64,000 nucleotides of DNA from Cercis canadensis (Eukaryota; Streptophyta; Magnoliopsida; Fabales; Fabaceae). A model generated the notes under the pieces. The model saw only the letters and a program-made list of their open reading frames with translations. It did no database searches and was not told the origin of the DNA. Positions 12,571-24,732 of this stretch are shown piece after piece; within the stretch, counting starts at the first letter, position 1, and the number at the start of each line of letters is the position of its first letter. The stretch covers positions 537,769 through 601,768 of the forward strand of contig QAOA01004151.1 in the NCBI GenBank assembly GCA_003255065.1, read 5' to 3'. The position numbers and the translations under genes are program-made.

Positions 12571-12709
12571 GGGATACTTTTTGGATGTAGTAATATTATA
12601 CTTGTTGATGTAGAAGCTATATATTAATCTTGACTATTTATTTTTAACAATCAAGATTAATGACTTTTATATTAACAATTGTGGTATTGTCACGTCCAGA
12701 AAATATCAC
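12571..12709. mobile_element. Foldback MITE in flank of unit 1
   Basis: An inner perfect hairpin, ATTAATCTTGA against TCAAGATTAAT, is separated by about 17 bases, and weaker inverted similarity extends to about 60 bases per arm (GGATGTAGTAATA against GGACGTGACAATA). The same element lies in unit 2 at about 20942-21078, so it was present before those units separated. Confidence 0.5.
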
Positions 12710-13824
12710 ATACGTCCTTGACATGTGAGAAATATCCTTAAATTTATACTATTTTATATAAAGATTTTAAAAAGATATTATAATTTGAACTAGTGTAAGA
12801 CAATTTAAAAGTAAATAATATAATTAATGAGAGTTGATTCAACTAGTAAAAATCAAATAACTTTATTTATAAGGCCTAAATTTAAATCTCACAGCAAACA
12901 ATTATCTATTAATAGGTAATATGTAAATACAAAGTAAATCCTCATTAGCTCATAGTATGTACCCTGATCTTAAAATATAGTAACATATTCTCTCTTAAAT
13001 TTTTGTATTCATAAATAACTAATGTACAAATCGCATTTCTTGCTGGTTGATAAATAAACATTTACAAATTCCCGTAAACACTAACAAGTGACATCATCAA
13101 AAACAACTTTTGTTACATAATTTAGATGATTATAATTTGAATAATAAATTATTTAATACACCATGTGAAACTAATTAATACAAAAAAAGAAGAAGAGGAA
13201 AAGCAATGCCCGAACTGCTTTTTTTACTTCGATGCTAAGAAAGAAGAGTCTCTTAGTGGAACAAAAAGAGGTTTGAACGATGCAGAAAGTAAAGCATTTC
13301 ATTTTAGATGGCCACATGAAAAGCAGCTCCTCCTTGTATCAATTGTGGTATCTAAAATATTAATTAATTAATTTGCTTTTTGGAACCAAAGTACAAAGAT
13401 GAAAGATGGAGGAACTTTGAGAAGGTTTGCCTAATTCACACACAAGTAATCTTCTACTTTTTAGCACCCAGCCCCACTAAAAGAATATAACACAAAACGG
13501 GTAGAGCACTTGGGATCTTCTGCCACATTAAGAAAAGGATATTCTGCACTTGGGAGTGTAACTTATAAATTATGTATTGGCCCTAGTTCCACTGCATTCT
13601 TTACTCCCCTCTCCTCTACCTGTTAGCTGTTACATTAGGTAGAACTTAGAAGCATCTTAGAAAAAGAAAGGTTCAACTTGAGTCAAACAGTGCATGTAAT
13701 TACCTGAACCAACAAATAAAAATTAAAAAGAATTGTGCATGTAATTCTATAACACTAGGTTTTAAAGAAGATCAACGACATTCATTTTAGAACATAGGTT
13801 CTGCCAGAATTCAGTAGAGTAGCG

Positions 13825-14595
13825 GATGATGAGAATCCGGGCACCCAATCAAAAAACCTGTTATCCTTACTAGTGGACCCAATCACGAGAGCAAGAGCCA
13901 AAATGGTGCAAGTAGCTTTATCAAGAAGGTTTGGACCCAAGGATCAAGTCAAGAAGCTAGGAATCCACAAGAAAAGACTATGTGCACGATTTGGGCTTCA
14001 AATGAATCAACTGGCAAACTTGAATTTTGGGCAGGAGCCCCAACGCCCAAGAGAGGGCGTCCCAACGCTTAACCTCTGTCCTGCCAGAGCCTAGAGCCTT
14101 TTGGCCTCTGCGTGCATTTTGTTGATTTCACTTGTTTGGGCTCAGAACTTGTTTTTTTGTTAGGCCCATATATTTTATCTCTAATTAAACCTATGTTATT
14201 CTTTTTTAGGTATTGGGCTTAGTCCAAATGCTTCTGGGTTATTTTGTTGGACCTGGGTTTTACCCATTTAGGAATAGGGTTTGCTTGTTTAGTAGTTGAC
14301 CCCTTTGTGGTAGATTATGAATTGATTATTGAGTAAAATTAAAAGTTTTCTTCTTCTTGATTCTTTGAAAGAATTTTTAGATCTTATCAAGAACCCTAGG
14401 TTCTTGTGGCGTTTACCCCAGAACTTATCGCTCGTCTTCTATCTTTCTCGAGCGTGGCGTTCATACCCTTTCCCGGACACCTTCGGTTCCTACTTTGGTA
14501 AGTGACGGGTTGAGATCTGCGTTGTTTTCGAAACTCGATTTAGACGATTCAACGGACGTCTCTATCTTGGGTTACCCCTTAGGGATTCGCATCAG
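13825..14595 (+). mobile_element. Ty3/gypsy-type solo LTR-like fossil, unit 1
   Basis: The segment starts near TGATGAGAATCC and ends near GGATTCGCATCA, a short inverted pair of the TG...CA type. It is bordered by TAGCG and TAACG. It contains the phrase PITRARAK, which is typical of the end of the polyprotein of some plant Ty3/gypsy elements, and AT-rich LTR-like sequence. The copy in unit 2 lies at 22151-22984; unit 3 has an empty site near 30438. It is an old, broken element with no complete coding part. Confidence 0.55.
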
Positions 14596-15739
14596 TAACG
14601 CTATCCTCTTTGGGTAACTTGGCATCCCATAATTATTTTGTTGTTTCATTTTCATCTCAAATTTTTTAAACCAAACTACTAACTTGGTCAGAAAAGTTAA
14701 TGGAAGATGCTAATGTGATATTTAATCTGAACATAAAAGCACAAATAACATTATATTGTTCTACTTCAGTGAAGAAAAATGAACTTTTAAGTGGAAAAGA
14801 ATTTAAAAGATTTAGCTATTGATCATCTGCCTTAATTAATCACAGTGTGCAGCTTGTGTTATTTTGAATCCTATATGTATTTTTTACGGCAATTTTTCAT
14901 TTTAGTCACTTGTTCTCATATTATTTCTGCACAGGCAGAAGAATTTGGGTCCCTTTTTTCTTTTTGGGTTAAGGAACCCCAAGTCTAAAACTGAAAAAAA
15001 AAAAAGGGACAGATGCAGAAAACACTTGCTTTTCAAGTAGGTATTTGACACACCAGGTAAAATGACAAAATATCCCGTCGTCATTATATGGATATCATAT
15101 ATAAAATATGTAATTATTTTATTTAGTATATAATTATCATGTTCAATTATAAATAAAATAACTAGATATTGCGGATTAGTATTAATTTTGGTTATTTCAT
15201 TTCATATGATAGGCAATTGAAACAAAGAATTTGGGTCCCAAGCAGCCCATTAGATCACGACTGTTATTATGTCTGAAATTCTGTGTTAGGTTGCATTGTT
15301 TTCCTATTTTATCCACTATGAATTCATGGATGAGACTTAGATCCTAGTTTGCATTGTTAGTTTGTGGGTTTCACAAGAGGAAGAAGAAGAGGAGAAAGGA
15401 AGGCCAGAGGCAAAAAGAGGAAGCACAACCGCGTAAAAGCGCTGAGGAGCACAAGAAGGTAAACATTTTATTCTGGTGCTGCAGCTGAACTACATATATA
15501 CAAATGTAAGCCTGTTGCAGAGTTTGCATACTGATATGGGTGAAAAAGAAAAAATTTACTGTTGTGTAGTGTTTCTAGGTTGGGCAATCACTTGAGAATT
15601 AGAGCTATTGTTTGTGCATTAGTATTAGATAATATTGGAAAGACTGAGGCTTTATTGCTTGAGTTTTAGCATTAGATCATTCAAATTAAGGCACTGGGCA
15701 GTATCAATATGCCTGTAAAACTTTTTATTATCTGATGTA

Positions 15740-16188
15740 TATTGATTATCACTTTGTCCTTGACATGGTGGCCAACAAAACGCTCCACGTCTCTCACATT
15801 CCATCATGCCATCACTTAGCTGACCTATTAACTAAACCTCTCTCAAGACCAAGACACGAGTTCTTGATGTCCAAGATTGGTGTCGTCCCCTCCTCCACCA
15901 TCTTGTGAGGGAATATTGGAGTAGTTACCATATGATCCCATTATAAATGAATTTTAAAAATCTTATTATTTTGGTAGACCTGTTATAGAAGTTGTTATAA
16001 TTAGTTATTATTTGTTACAGAAACTATTATTATTAGCTATTATCTTGTTGTAGCTGTTACACAAAATCTAAATTCAAATTTAGAATATTCCTTATATATA
16101 TAAACTATAAGACTCCCATTGTATTTAAACATATAAGTATCAATGAAAATATTTGAGCCTTTTCTCATAACCTTTGTCATTCTTTACA
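15740..16188 (+). mobile_element. Ty1/copia 3' end fossil (RNase H tail, PPT, 3' LTR), unit 1
   Basis: The plus strand carries the end of a copia RNase H region, recognisable from HVSHIPS and the LLTKPL phrase, then a G-rich polypurine stretch and an LTR of about 270 bases (15917-16188) that begins TGGAG and ends TTTACA. Matching pieces lie in unit 2 (24302-24732) and unit 3 (30838-31286), so the insertion predates the triplication. It is broken and old. Confidence 0.7.
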
Positions 16189-16394
16189 GTTTGGTGGTTA
16201 TGATCTTTTTCTTTTATTATAGAGATGAAAGAAGATATTGTGAGTTTGTGGCTTGGTAGGTCTATTAAACATCGTTGAGAATTTTATGCATGTGTTCTGT
16301 TGTAGCTTTAAGCCAATGCAAAGTGATAAAGCTGTAAACCATTTTCTTAATATATGTAGAATGTTGTTAGTTGCTACTGTTGGATTGATTATGC

Positions 16395-17218
16395 ACTTCT
16401 GTACCTAACAAGAGAGAGATCTTAGCCTTCGATGACCACATTCTTTTTATTTTATAGCAGTGAGATACTGTAATATAAGCATTCCGATTGTTTCTTTACA
16501 ATTAGTTCTAAAACCCTACAATATTTTAAGAACAAGGACAACAATCAACAAAAGTTTTCCAGCACATATCATCATGAACAAGAAACAAGCGATCTTCCAC
16601 ACTTACCCAGATTACTACTCACTGTTATGTTGAATCGATCGGCCCCCTTCCAAACTGCATTGATAAATGATTAACAATTCTAACCTCTATGACCAACATT
16701 GGACTGCAAAGAACCGGGGCAAGAAGCATATGTTAACTGGTTGGAATTTTTAAGAAATTCTAATAGAGTTTTATTCCGTTGGAAAATACATATTTTCTTG
16801 TAGTCATTAAAACCTCAAAATCTCAACTAGGAAAAACACACTGCACAAGAACCATTCTCTGCCCCAACAAGTATCCACAGACCCAAAACCACAACAATTC
16901 TCACCTATATTTCCACCAACTCAAATTAGCTTCAAGCCTTCAAGTACTAAAGACTACACCAAGACCACATAACCAACCACCCTGTTTAGACTTGGTTACA
17001 TATTGAACAGTTCAAGAATTGTAATAGATTCTGATAGATACCCCAATATTTAATTTCATCTTTCTATAGCATAGATTTAGAGCAACAGGTACTTAAACAA
17101 CTACCTTAACATAACAATATAGTAACTGAATTTTAGATAAAATCGGTAACTGTCTTTACAATTTTAAGAAGAACAGCAATTGCAATAATAAATTGGAAAG
17201 AAATAAGAAAGCATATAC
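16395..17218. repeat. Unit 1 to unit 2 spacer related to RPL8 intron and the right edge of the window
   Basis: The part 16395-16725 reappears inverted at about 62643-62965. The part 16902-17005 reappears in the same orientation at 63470-63576, next to the RPL8 last exon. The part just left of 17219 follows a genuine RPL8 splice donor and is therefore probably RPL8 intron sequence. The same spacer, slightly shortened, precedes glucanase copy C at about 25012-25570. No complete gene is present in it. Confidence 0.6.
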
Positions 17219-17357
17219 CTAGAGGTGTCGTTATCGGGGTTGTGGCTTATAACAATAGCGTAGTCACCAGAAGGCCTGGCAAAAACACCACGGTCACCAA
17301 CATGGTGTTCAACGTTGCAGATGACAGCTCCTTCAGGGATGGATCTGATGAAGAAAC
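17219..17357 (-). pseudogene. RPL8: Fragment of ribosomal protein uL2 (RPL8) exon fused to glucanase copy B
   Basis: In one minus-strand frame this stretch reads [20 protein letters not shown], then [13 protein letters not shown] and HNPDNDTSR, which is the middle of cytosolic ribosomal protein uL2 (eukaryotic L8). It ends at a correct splice donor, AG|GTATAT, exactly where the uL2 codon for arginine would be split. The upstream half of the exon is missing and replaced by the Pro/Thr linker of the glucanase. The glucanase reading frame passes through the same bases in a different frame. Confidence 0.85.
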
Positions 17358-18971
17358 TGGCTTTGGTGATGGAGTAACAGGCGTTGGCGTTGGGGATGGA
17401 TTAACCGGAGATTGTGTCGTATTCAGAGCCTTCAACCAAGAAGCATATAGTTAATATTAATGAAAAAATAGAAGTTCTCAAAGCTCTCTTTCACACAAAG
17501 TTATAATTGTGCGTACTTCTACGGCAAGACTTTTAGAACAGAGATGTCTTGCTCTAAAATTACAAGAGAAGAATGTGTCCGTTTATGAAAATGTGGTTGT
17601 AAATAAATGAGAGAATCACCTGGCTACTCTGCTTGGTAAGGCCAACATCATAGGTAATGGTTAGATCAGGGTTGAAAAGGCCAAAGGCTTGCTCAGAAGT
17701 TGGACCAGGTTTCAAGTCCTCATCATAGAGAGCAAAGAGATATGTGTCTACAGATTTCCCAGGCATCCATGGAGTTCCAATCATGGAGCGAAGATGGGCA
17801 ATCAAATTACCATTGTAAGCCTTGGCATTCTCAACGCTTGGTCCAACCTCGTTGCTATCTCCTTTGTATGGCCAACCAGTCTCAGCTACCACAATCTCCA
17901 CATTCTTAAACTCCAATGAATCCAGTGCAGAACGAATACCATCCACCTGAAAATAAAATACAGCAAATCATTTCAAAATCAATCTCCACATAATAGTGTA
18001 GTGTGCATTACTGCATTTCTCCCTCCACTTTTGTGAGCAACTGACCTGAGCATCGAACATGTTCATATACTAATGTTGGTGTTTGCATCAAGTCGACCCG
18101 AGTTGGGTTGAAAAAGGCAAAAGGCTAAGGTATCAGGTCTTGGGTCGTCTCTGTAAGCAAAGTAAGGGTAAGGGTTAATAGCAAACAGTGAACCGGTTGC
18201 ATTGTTAAACCCAGCAACCCCTTCAACACATTCTTAAAGCCAGGGTGGAATCTTCCAGAAGATGGAGGTTCTGATTGCGCCAGCACAGCCATTGAATGGA
18301 CGGTTGAGACCTTAATTTTCCCACCCAAAGATGCTGAATTGAGGGCATTTTGGACATTCTGCACTGCCGGCACCAGCTGGTCTATCAGATTCTGGTCCCC
18401 GGAGGTCATCACCTCGTTGCCGACGGTGATGAGGATGATATTGCTGGCAGGGTAGAAGGGAATTACGTTGGCGTTGATCCAGTTTTTAGCGAAATTCGGG
18501 TCGGAAGCAAGTGCAGGTATGTCACCGTTCGCCGCTCCGATCACGATTCCGATGCCGGTGTTCGCCAGAGCTTTGATTATAGCCGGGTCGGACCCGTAGA
18601 GTCGAACCTTTTCGATGGAAGTGGATTGGAGAAGCTTCGCGGTGGCCGACGGCGGTGGGAGATTGTTGGCGACTTCTCCATAGTTTACTCCAATAAATGA
18701 TTCAGAATCTGGAAAAAAGGAAAAGTAACTTCAGTTATATATTCCCTTTTTTTGTTAATGGATAGAACTGAATAACATTAATAAACAAATGAAGAATAGT
18801 GCTTGGTAATCCACAGAACTTGAGGCCAAAATTCTGGAAATGATTTTTAAAAGTGGGAAAATTTTTAATTGTAAACTGGTTTTAGATTGGTAGAAACTTA
18901 CTTGCGTAGTTAAATGCGAGAGAGAGAGCAATAAACACAAGAGTTGCAGAGCGAAAGGGGAAGATAGCCAT
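17247..18971 (-). pseudogene. Glucan endo-1,3-beta-glucosidase, copy B, disrupted, with RPL8-derived tail
   Basis: The layout is that of copy A: exon 1 at 18902-18971, exon 2 from 18708 down to about 18044, exon 3 at 17620-17946, exon 4 at 17247-17429. Exon 1 and the start of exon 2 are nearly identical to copy A. Exon 2 has lost one C near 18211 (AAACCC instead of AAACCCC), which shifts the frame after VLKGLLG and leads to a premature stop at about 18125. A second single-base loss lies near 18072. Exon 3 still encodes the intact nucleophile motif VAETGWP. Exon 4 has no CBM43; after [14 protein letters not shown] it enters the RPL8 piece and ends in a hydrophobic tail. Both losses are in short homopolymer contexts, so a sequencing error is possible, though two in one exon makes decay more likely. 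Confidence 0.8.
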
Positions 18972-19318
18972 TGCTGAAGGAGAAACACTGCTTTTGGGGA
19001 GAGAAAGTGAGCAGAGGAATATAAAGGCGGGAGAGGGACAACACTAGAGGGTAAAACCGTCAAGCCAAATTTCAATCATGTTTGAATAGGCGTAGACGTC
19101 ATGTAGATTGTAGAGAGATACTAAGCTGTAATGAACCGCCAAAACGTGGGAAAAATAAGATGCTGCTTGTGTTCGACGCGTGTGCTTGGGTTCTCTGTAT
19201 CTTCGAAAGTTATATGTCAATTAAATGACGTAAATATCCTTTTTGTGACCGTTATCAGCTACGCTATAGTCCGTTCCTTACTTGAATTTGGGATCACCGA
19301 TTCGGCTCACGTGTGCTT

Positions 19319-20857
19319 ATTTAACGATCTCTTTCTCTGATTTCACGAATAGAATGAGAATCAAAGTTGGAATCCAATTCCAATGGTAGAGTAAAGGTTA
19401 ATTAGGGTGGGTTTCATAAGAATTAAATAAACAAGGTGTAACTGGGAGGCATGAAGGTGATGGGAGTATTTTTTATTAATTCTTTGTAACTAGGCCACTC
19501 TTCATTCTCAATTCTCCATATTCTCAAATGGCAGCAGACATTGTCCAACTGCGAAAGGAGGCCTTCCTGGTCTCTTTGAAAGAAGAAGAGAAGGGCTTGA
19601 CAAGCAATCTCAGAGAATTACTGCAACAAATAAGAGATGAATTGCAGAATAAGGAATTCTGGTCACGCCCTCCCGAGGTATCCTGGCCAGCGCTTCAGGG
19701 GCTTAATGACTTGCTGTGGCAATGCCTAACTGTTAAGGAGAGCAAAAATGGCAAGAAGCCCTTTTTCCCTCGCTTTGGTCTTTCCGAACGTAATCTAAAG
19801 AAGCAATTGTCATCTAAGCTCGAAAGTATAAGATTCGAAAGCAGAGAAAGAGGAGCAGGAGAAGGAGGGCTAACAAGTTTCCCGACGGGAAGACACACGC
19901 GTCTTGAACCTGAATCAGTAGCAGATGCTGTGGGGTTGGATGAACAAGTGAAGGAGATCACTAAATGGCTGTTGGGAATTGGCAAAGGATTAATGGGCAT
20001 TGGCATTTACGGGATGGGAGGGACAGGAAAGACTACACTTGTCAAACAGGTTTTAAATCGAGTAGATGTTAAGCAACACTTCCAGACCATTATATGGGTG
20101 TGCTTATCCGACTTCACTTCCCAGGAAGAGCTTGATGTCAAGATTGTTAAGTATATATTGGAGTACTTGGGTAATGATACCGATGAATTCACGGGGAATC
20201 GCACCCATGTTTGGTTCCTGGAACAGCTTCACCATTCACTCAACTCTGGAAACTATTTAATTGTGTTGGATGATGTGTGGCATTCTAATGATTGGTTTAG
20301 TAATTTATCAGCTGAAACTCATGCTTATACAAGAGAGCAACACCAATGCTTTTCCCGTGCATTGCCTAAGAACACCGCTAGCGCTGTCATTGTCACCACC
20401 AGACTCAAGCAAGTGGCTCACAACTTGGTGGGCGCAGACAATTTGATTCATCTTCAACCTTTGGATAAGCAGTATTTGAAAGACATTGTGACCAAAAATA
20501 TTGGAAACCAAGATATTCAGCTTACCAATCCGACAATGGTGGATCATGTTGCTGATTATTGTTATGGTCTTCCTCTAGTTGCCAAAACAGCGACAAAGCA
20601 AATAGCTATTCAGGTTGAAAAACAAATGGAAGTAAAATTCAAGAGAGAAAAACTGCCAGGTATGGAGTATGGTGAGACAAAAGTAGCTGAATGATGGTGT
20701 TGCCTCAACGTCCGTGTAATTCACTTGTAACCGCTATAACTGGTTAAGCTAATATCTAAAAGTTATTTGTTAACAAGAATTTGAATTATTAGTTATTTTG
20801 AAATAGTTCCTTATTCTTAGACAACTATTGTAATTTGAATTATTAGTTATTTTGAAA
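19319..20857. repeat. Segment present only in unit 2 (carries the NB-ARC gene)
   Basis: Units 1 and 2 align up to CACGTGTGCTT and again from AGAGTAGT. Between them unit 1 has about five bases and unit 2 has about 1.5 kb. Near its right end the phrase AATTTGAATTATTAGTTATT occurs twice, about 46 bases apart. No terminal inverted repeats or target duplication were seen, so I cannot say whether the segment was gained by unit 2 or lost by unit 1. Confidence 0.65.
19528..20694 (+). CDS. Truncated NB-ARC (NBS-type) disease resistance protein, no LRR
   Basis: A single open frame of 388 residues without introns. Motifs in order: P-loop GMGGTGKTT at about 163-171, an RNBS-A-like stretch FQTIIWVCLSDF, kinase-2 YLIVLDDVW near 245, RNBS-B VIVTTR near 290, and GLPL (CYGLPLVAK) near 350. 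The frame ends about 35 residues after GLPL, so the MHD motif, the rest of ARC2 and all LRRs are missing; full proteins are usually 850-1200 residues. The N-terminal 140 residues contain heptad-like charged stretches but no clear TIR. It could be a functional NB-only adaptor or decoy, or a remnant. The nucleotide-binding residues are all present. It sits in the segment unique to unit 2, between glucanase copies B and C, on the strand opposite to them. Confidence 0.85.
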   Translation: MAADIVQLRKEAFLVSLKEEEKGLTSNLRELLQQIRDELQNKEFWSRPPEVSWPALQGLNDLLWQCLTVKESKNGKKPFFPRFGLSERNLKKQLSSKLESIRFESRERGAGEGGLTSFPTGRHTRLEPESVADAVGLDEQVKEITKWLLGIGKGLMGIGIYGMGGTGKTTLVKQVLNRVDVKQHFQTIIWVCLSDFTSQEELDVKIVKYILEYLGNDTDEFTGNRTHVWFLEQLHHSLNSGNYLIVLDDVWHSNDWFSNLSAETHAYTREQHQCFSRALPKNTASAVIVTTRLKQVAHNLVGADNLIHLQPLDKQYLKDIVTKNIGNQDIQLTNPTMVDHVADYCYGLPLVAKTATKQIAIQVEKQMEVKFKREKLPGMEYGETKVAE

Positions 20858-20941
20858 TAGAGTAGTCATAGTGTGATTCACTGGTACTATAATGTGTAAA
20901 TCTAGTTAAGAATACTACAATTTACGACACTATTATATCTA

Positions 20942-21078
20942 GGGGATACTTTCTTGACGTAGTAATATAATAGTTGTTGATGTAAAAATTATTAATTTTG
21001 ACTATTTATTTTTAACAATCAAGATTAATGACTTTTACATTAATAATTGTGGTACTGCCACGTTAAAAATGTATCACA
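20942..21078. mobile_element. Foldback MITE in flank of unit 2
   Basis: Counterpart of the element at 12571-12709, with an inverted pair built on AATTTTGACTA / TCAAGATTAAT. It is slightly more diverged in the left arm. Confidence 0.45.
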
Positions 21079-22150
21079 TACGTCATTGACATGTGAGAAA
21101 TATCCTTAAATTTATACTATTTTATATAAAGATTTTAAAAAGATATTATAATTTAAACTAGTGTAAGATAATTTAAAAGTAAATAATATAACCAATGAGA
21201 GTTGATTTAACTAGTAAAAATTGAATAACTTTGTTTATAAGGCCTAAGGTAATATGTAAATACAAAGTAAATCCTCATTAACTCATGATATATACCTTGA
21301 ACTTAGCATATTCTCTCTTAAATTTTTGTATACATAAATAACTTATGTGCAAAACGCATTTCTTCTTGGTTGATAAATAAACATTTACAATTTCCTGTAA
21401 ACACTAGCAAGTGACATCATCAAAAACACCTTGTGTTACATAATTTAGATGATTATAATTTGAAGAATAAATTATTTCATACACCATGTGTACTGTGAGG
21501 TAGTGAAACTAATTAATACAAAAAAGAAGAAGAGGAAAAGCAATGCCCGAACTGCTTTTTTTACTTCGATGCTACGAAAGAAGAGTCTCTTAATTAGTGG
21601 AACAAAAAGAGGTTTGAACGATGCAGAAAGTAAAGCATTTCACTTTAGATTGCCACATGAAAAGCAGCTCCTTGTATCAATTGTGGTATCTAAAATATTA
21701 ATTAATTAATTACTTTTTGGAACCTAAGTACAAAGATGAAAGATGGAGGAACTTTGAGAAGGTTTGCCTAATTCACAGACAAGTAATCTACATTTTAGCA
21801 CCCAGCCCCACTACAAGAATATAACACAAAACGGGTAGAGCACTTGGGATCTTCTGCCACATTAAGAAAAGGATATTCTGCACTTGGGAGTGTAACTTAT
21901 AAATTATGTATTGGCCCCAGTTCCACTGCATTCTTTACTCCCCTCTCCTCTACATGTTACATTAGGTAGAACTTAGAAGCATCTTAGAAAAAGAAAGTTC
22001 AACTTGAGTCAAACAGTGTCATGTAATTAATTGAACAAACAAATAAAAATGAAAAAGAATTGTGCACGTAATTCTATAACTCTAGGTTTTAAAGAAGATC
22101 AACAATATTAATTTAGAACATGGGTTCTGCCAGAATTCAGTAGAGTAGCG

Positions 22151-22984
22151 GATGATGAGAATTCGAGCACCCAATTAAGAAATCCGTTATCCTTACCCGT
22201 GGACCCAATCACGAGAGCAAGAGCCATAAGGGTGCAAGTAGCTTTAACTAGCTTTATCAAGAAGGTTTGGACCCAAAGATCAAGTCAAGAAGCTAGGAAT
22301 CTACAAGAGAAGACTATGTGTACGATTCGGGTTTCAAATGAATCAACTGGCAAACTTGAATTTTGGGCAGGAGCCCCAACGCCCAAGGGAGGGCATCCTA
22401 GCGCTTAACCTCTGTCCTGCCAATGCCTAGAGCCTTTTGGCTTCTACGTGCATTTTGTTGATTTAACTTGTTTGGGCTCAGAACTTGTTTTTTTGATGAG
22501 GCCATTTATTTTATCTCTAATTAAACTTATGTTATTCCTTTTTAGGTATTGGGCTTAGTCCAAATGTTTGTGGGTTATTTTGTTAGACCTGGGTTTTACC
22601 CATTTAGGAATAAGGTTTGCTTGTTTAGTTTTAAAGGGAGCTAGCCCCCTTGTAGCAGATTATGAATTTGATTATTGAGTAAAGTTGAGAGTTTTCTCCT
22701 TCTTGATTCTTTGAAAGAACTTTTATATCTTATGAGGAACCCTAAGTTCTTGTGGTGATCGGAACTTATCAAGAACCTTAGGTTCTTGTGGCGTTCACCC
22801 TAGAACTTGCCGATTGCCTTTTATTTTTCTCAAGTGTGATGTTCATACCCTTTCCTAGATACTTTTGGTTCCTGCTTTGGTAAGCGACGGGTTGAGGTCC
22901 GCGTTTTTTCCAAAACTCGATTTAGACAATTCGACGGGCGTTTAGAATCTCCATCTTGGGTTACCCCTTAGAGATTCGCATCAA
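22151..22984 (+). mobile_element. Ty3/gypsy-type solo LTR-like fossil, unit 2
   Basis: Counterpart of the unit 1 fossil, with TGATGAGAAT near the start and GATTCGCATCA near the end. It is bordered on both sides by TAGCG, a perfect 5-bp target duplication. The flanks match the uninterrupted site in unit 3. It is broken and has no coding capacity of its own. Confidence 0.55.
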
Positions 22985-24301
22985 TAGCGCTATCCTCTTT
23001 GGGTAACTTGGCAGTTAACTTTAAAGAAATGACAAGTTTAGACCTTTTTTTTTATGCACAATGGTAAGTTCAAACTTAAATTATGGTTTGTAGACATGAT
23101 TTAACCAAACTGGACTTTGAAAGGTTTTAATCATTAAGAAAGTTAGGCAAAAATGTATTTTTTGTCCCTTAACTTTATTTCACGTTTAACTTTCATCCCA
23201 TAATTATTTTGTTGTTTCATCTTCATCTCAAATTTTTTAAAACGAACTACTAACTTGGTCAGAAAAGTTAATGGAAGATGCTAATGTGATATTTAATCTG
23301 AACATAAAAGCACAAATAACATTATATTGTTCTACTTCAGTGAAGAAAAATGAACTTTTAAGTGGAAAAGAATTTAAAAGATTTAGCTATTGATCATCTG
23401 CCTTAATTAATCACAGTGTGCAGCTTGTGTTATTTTGAATCCTATATGTATTTTTTACGGCAATTTTTCATTTTAGTCACTTGTTCTCATATTATTTCTG
23501 CACAGGCAGAAGAATTTGGGTCCCTTTTTTCTTTTTGGGTTAAGGAACCCCAAGTCTAAAACTGAAAAAAAAAAAAGGGACAGATGCAGAAAACACTTGC
23601 TTTTCAAGTAGGTATTTGACACACCAGGTAAAATGACAAAATATCCCGTCGTCATTATATGGATATCATATATAAAATATGTAATTATTTTATTTAGTAT
23701 ATAATTATCATGTTCAATTATAAATAAAATAACTAGATATTGCGGATTAGTATTAATTTTGGTTATTTCATTTCATATGATAGGCAATTGAAACAAAGAA
23801 TTTGGGTCCCAAGCAGCCCATTAGATCACGACTGTTATTATGTCTGAAATTCTGTGTTAGGTTGCATTGTTTTCCTATTTTATCCACTATGAATTCATGG
23901 ATGAGACTTAGATCCTAGTTTGCATTGTTAGTTTGTGGGTTTCACAAGAGGAAGAAGAAGAGGAGAAAGGAAGGCCAGAGGCAAAAAGAGGAAGCACAAC
24001 CGCGTAAAAGCGCTGAGGAGCACAAGAAGGTAAACATTTTATTCTGGTGCTGCAGCTGAACTACATATATACAAATGTAAGCCTGTTGCAGAGTTTGCAT
24101 ACTGATATGGGTGAAAAAGAAAAAAGTTACTGTTGTGTAGTGCTTTTAGGTTGGGCAATCACTTGAGAATTACAGCTATTGTTTGTGCATTAGTATTAGA
24201 TAATATTGGAAAGACTGAGGCTTTATTGCTTGAGTTTAAGCATTAGATCATTCAAATTAAGGCACTGGGCAGTATTAATCTGCCTGTAAAACATTTTATA
24301 A

Positions 24302-24732
24302 TTGATGTGTATTGATTATCACTTTGTCCTTGACATGGTGGCCAACAAAACGCTCCACGTCTCTCACATTCCATCAAGCCATCAACTAGCTAACCTATTA
24401 ACTAAACCTCTTTTAGGACGAAGACACAAGTTCTTTGTGTCCAAGACTGGTGTCATCCCTTCTTCCACCATCTTGCGGGGGGGCGTATTGGAGTAGTCAT
24501 CATATGATCCCATGATAAATGAGTTTTAAAAATCTTATTATTTTGTTAGAGCTGTTATAGAAGTTGTTATAGTTAGTTATTATTTCTTACAAAAGCTATT
24601 ATTATTAGTTATTATCTTGTTGTAGCTGTTACACAAAATCTAAATTCAAATTTAGAATATTCCCTATATATATAAACTATAGGACTCCCATTGTATTTAA
24701 GCCTTTTCTCATAACATTTGTCATTCTTTACA
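24302..24732 (+). mobile_element. Ty1/copia 3' end fossil, unit 2
   Basis: An RNase H tail with HVSHIPSSHQLANLLTKPL, a G-rich polypurine tract and an LTR at about 24489-24732. It is the same ancestral insertion as in units 1 and 3. Broken. Confidence 0.7.

Noticed and set aside
13165-13371. 68-residue frame in unit 1 flank, repeated in unit 2 and inverted as a frame in unit 3
   Set aside because: Its presence in three copies comes from duplication of the unit; the frame itself differs between copies.
17247-17435. Reading copy B/C exon 4 as a CBM43 remnant
   Set aside because: No CBM43 cysteines or WC motif in any frame; the alternative frame matches uL2 instead.
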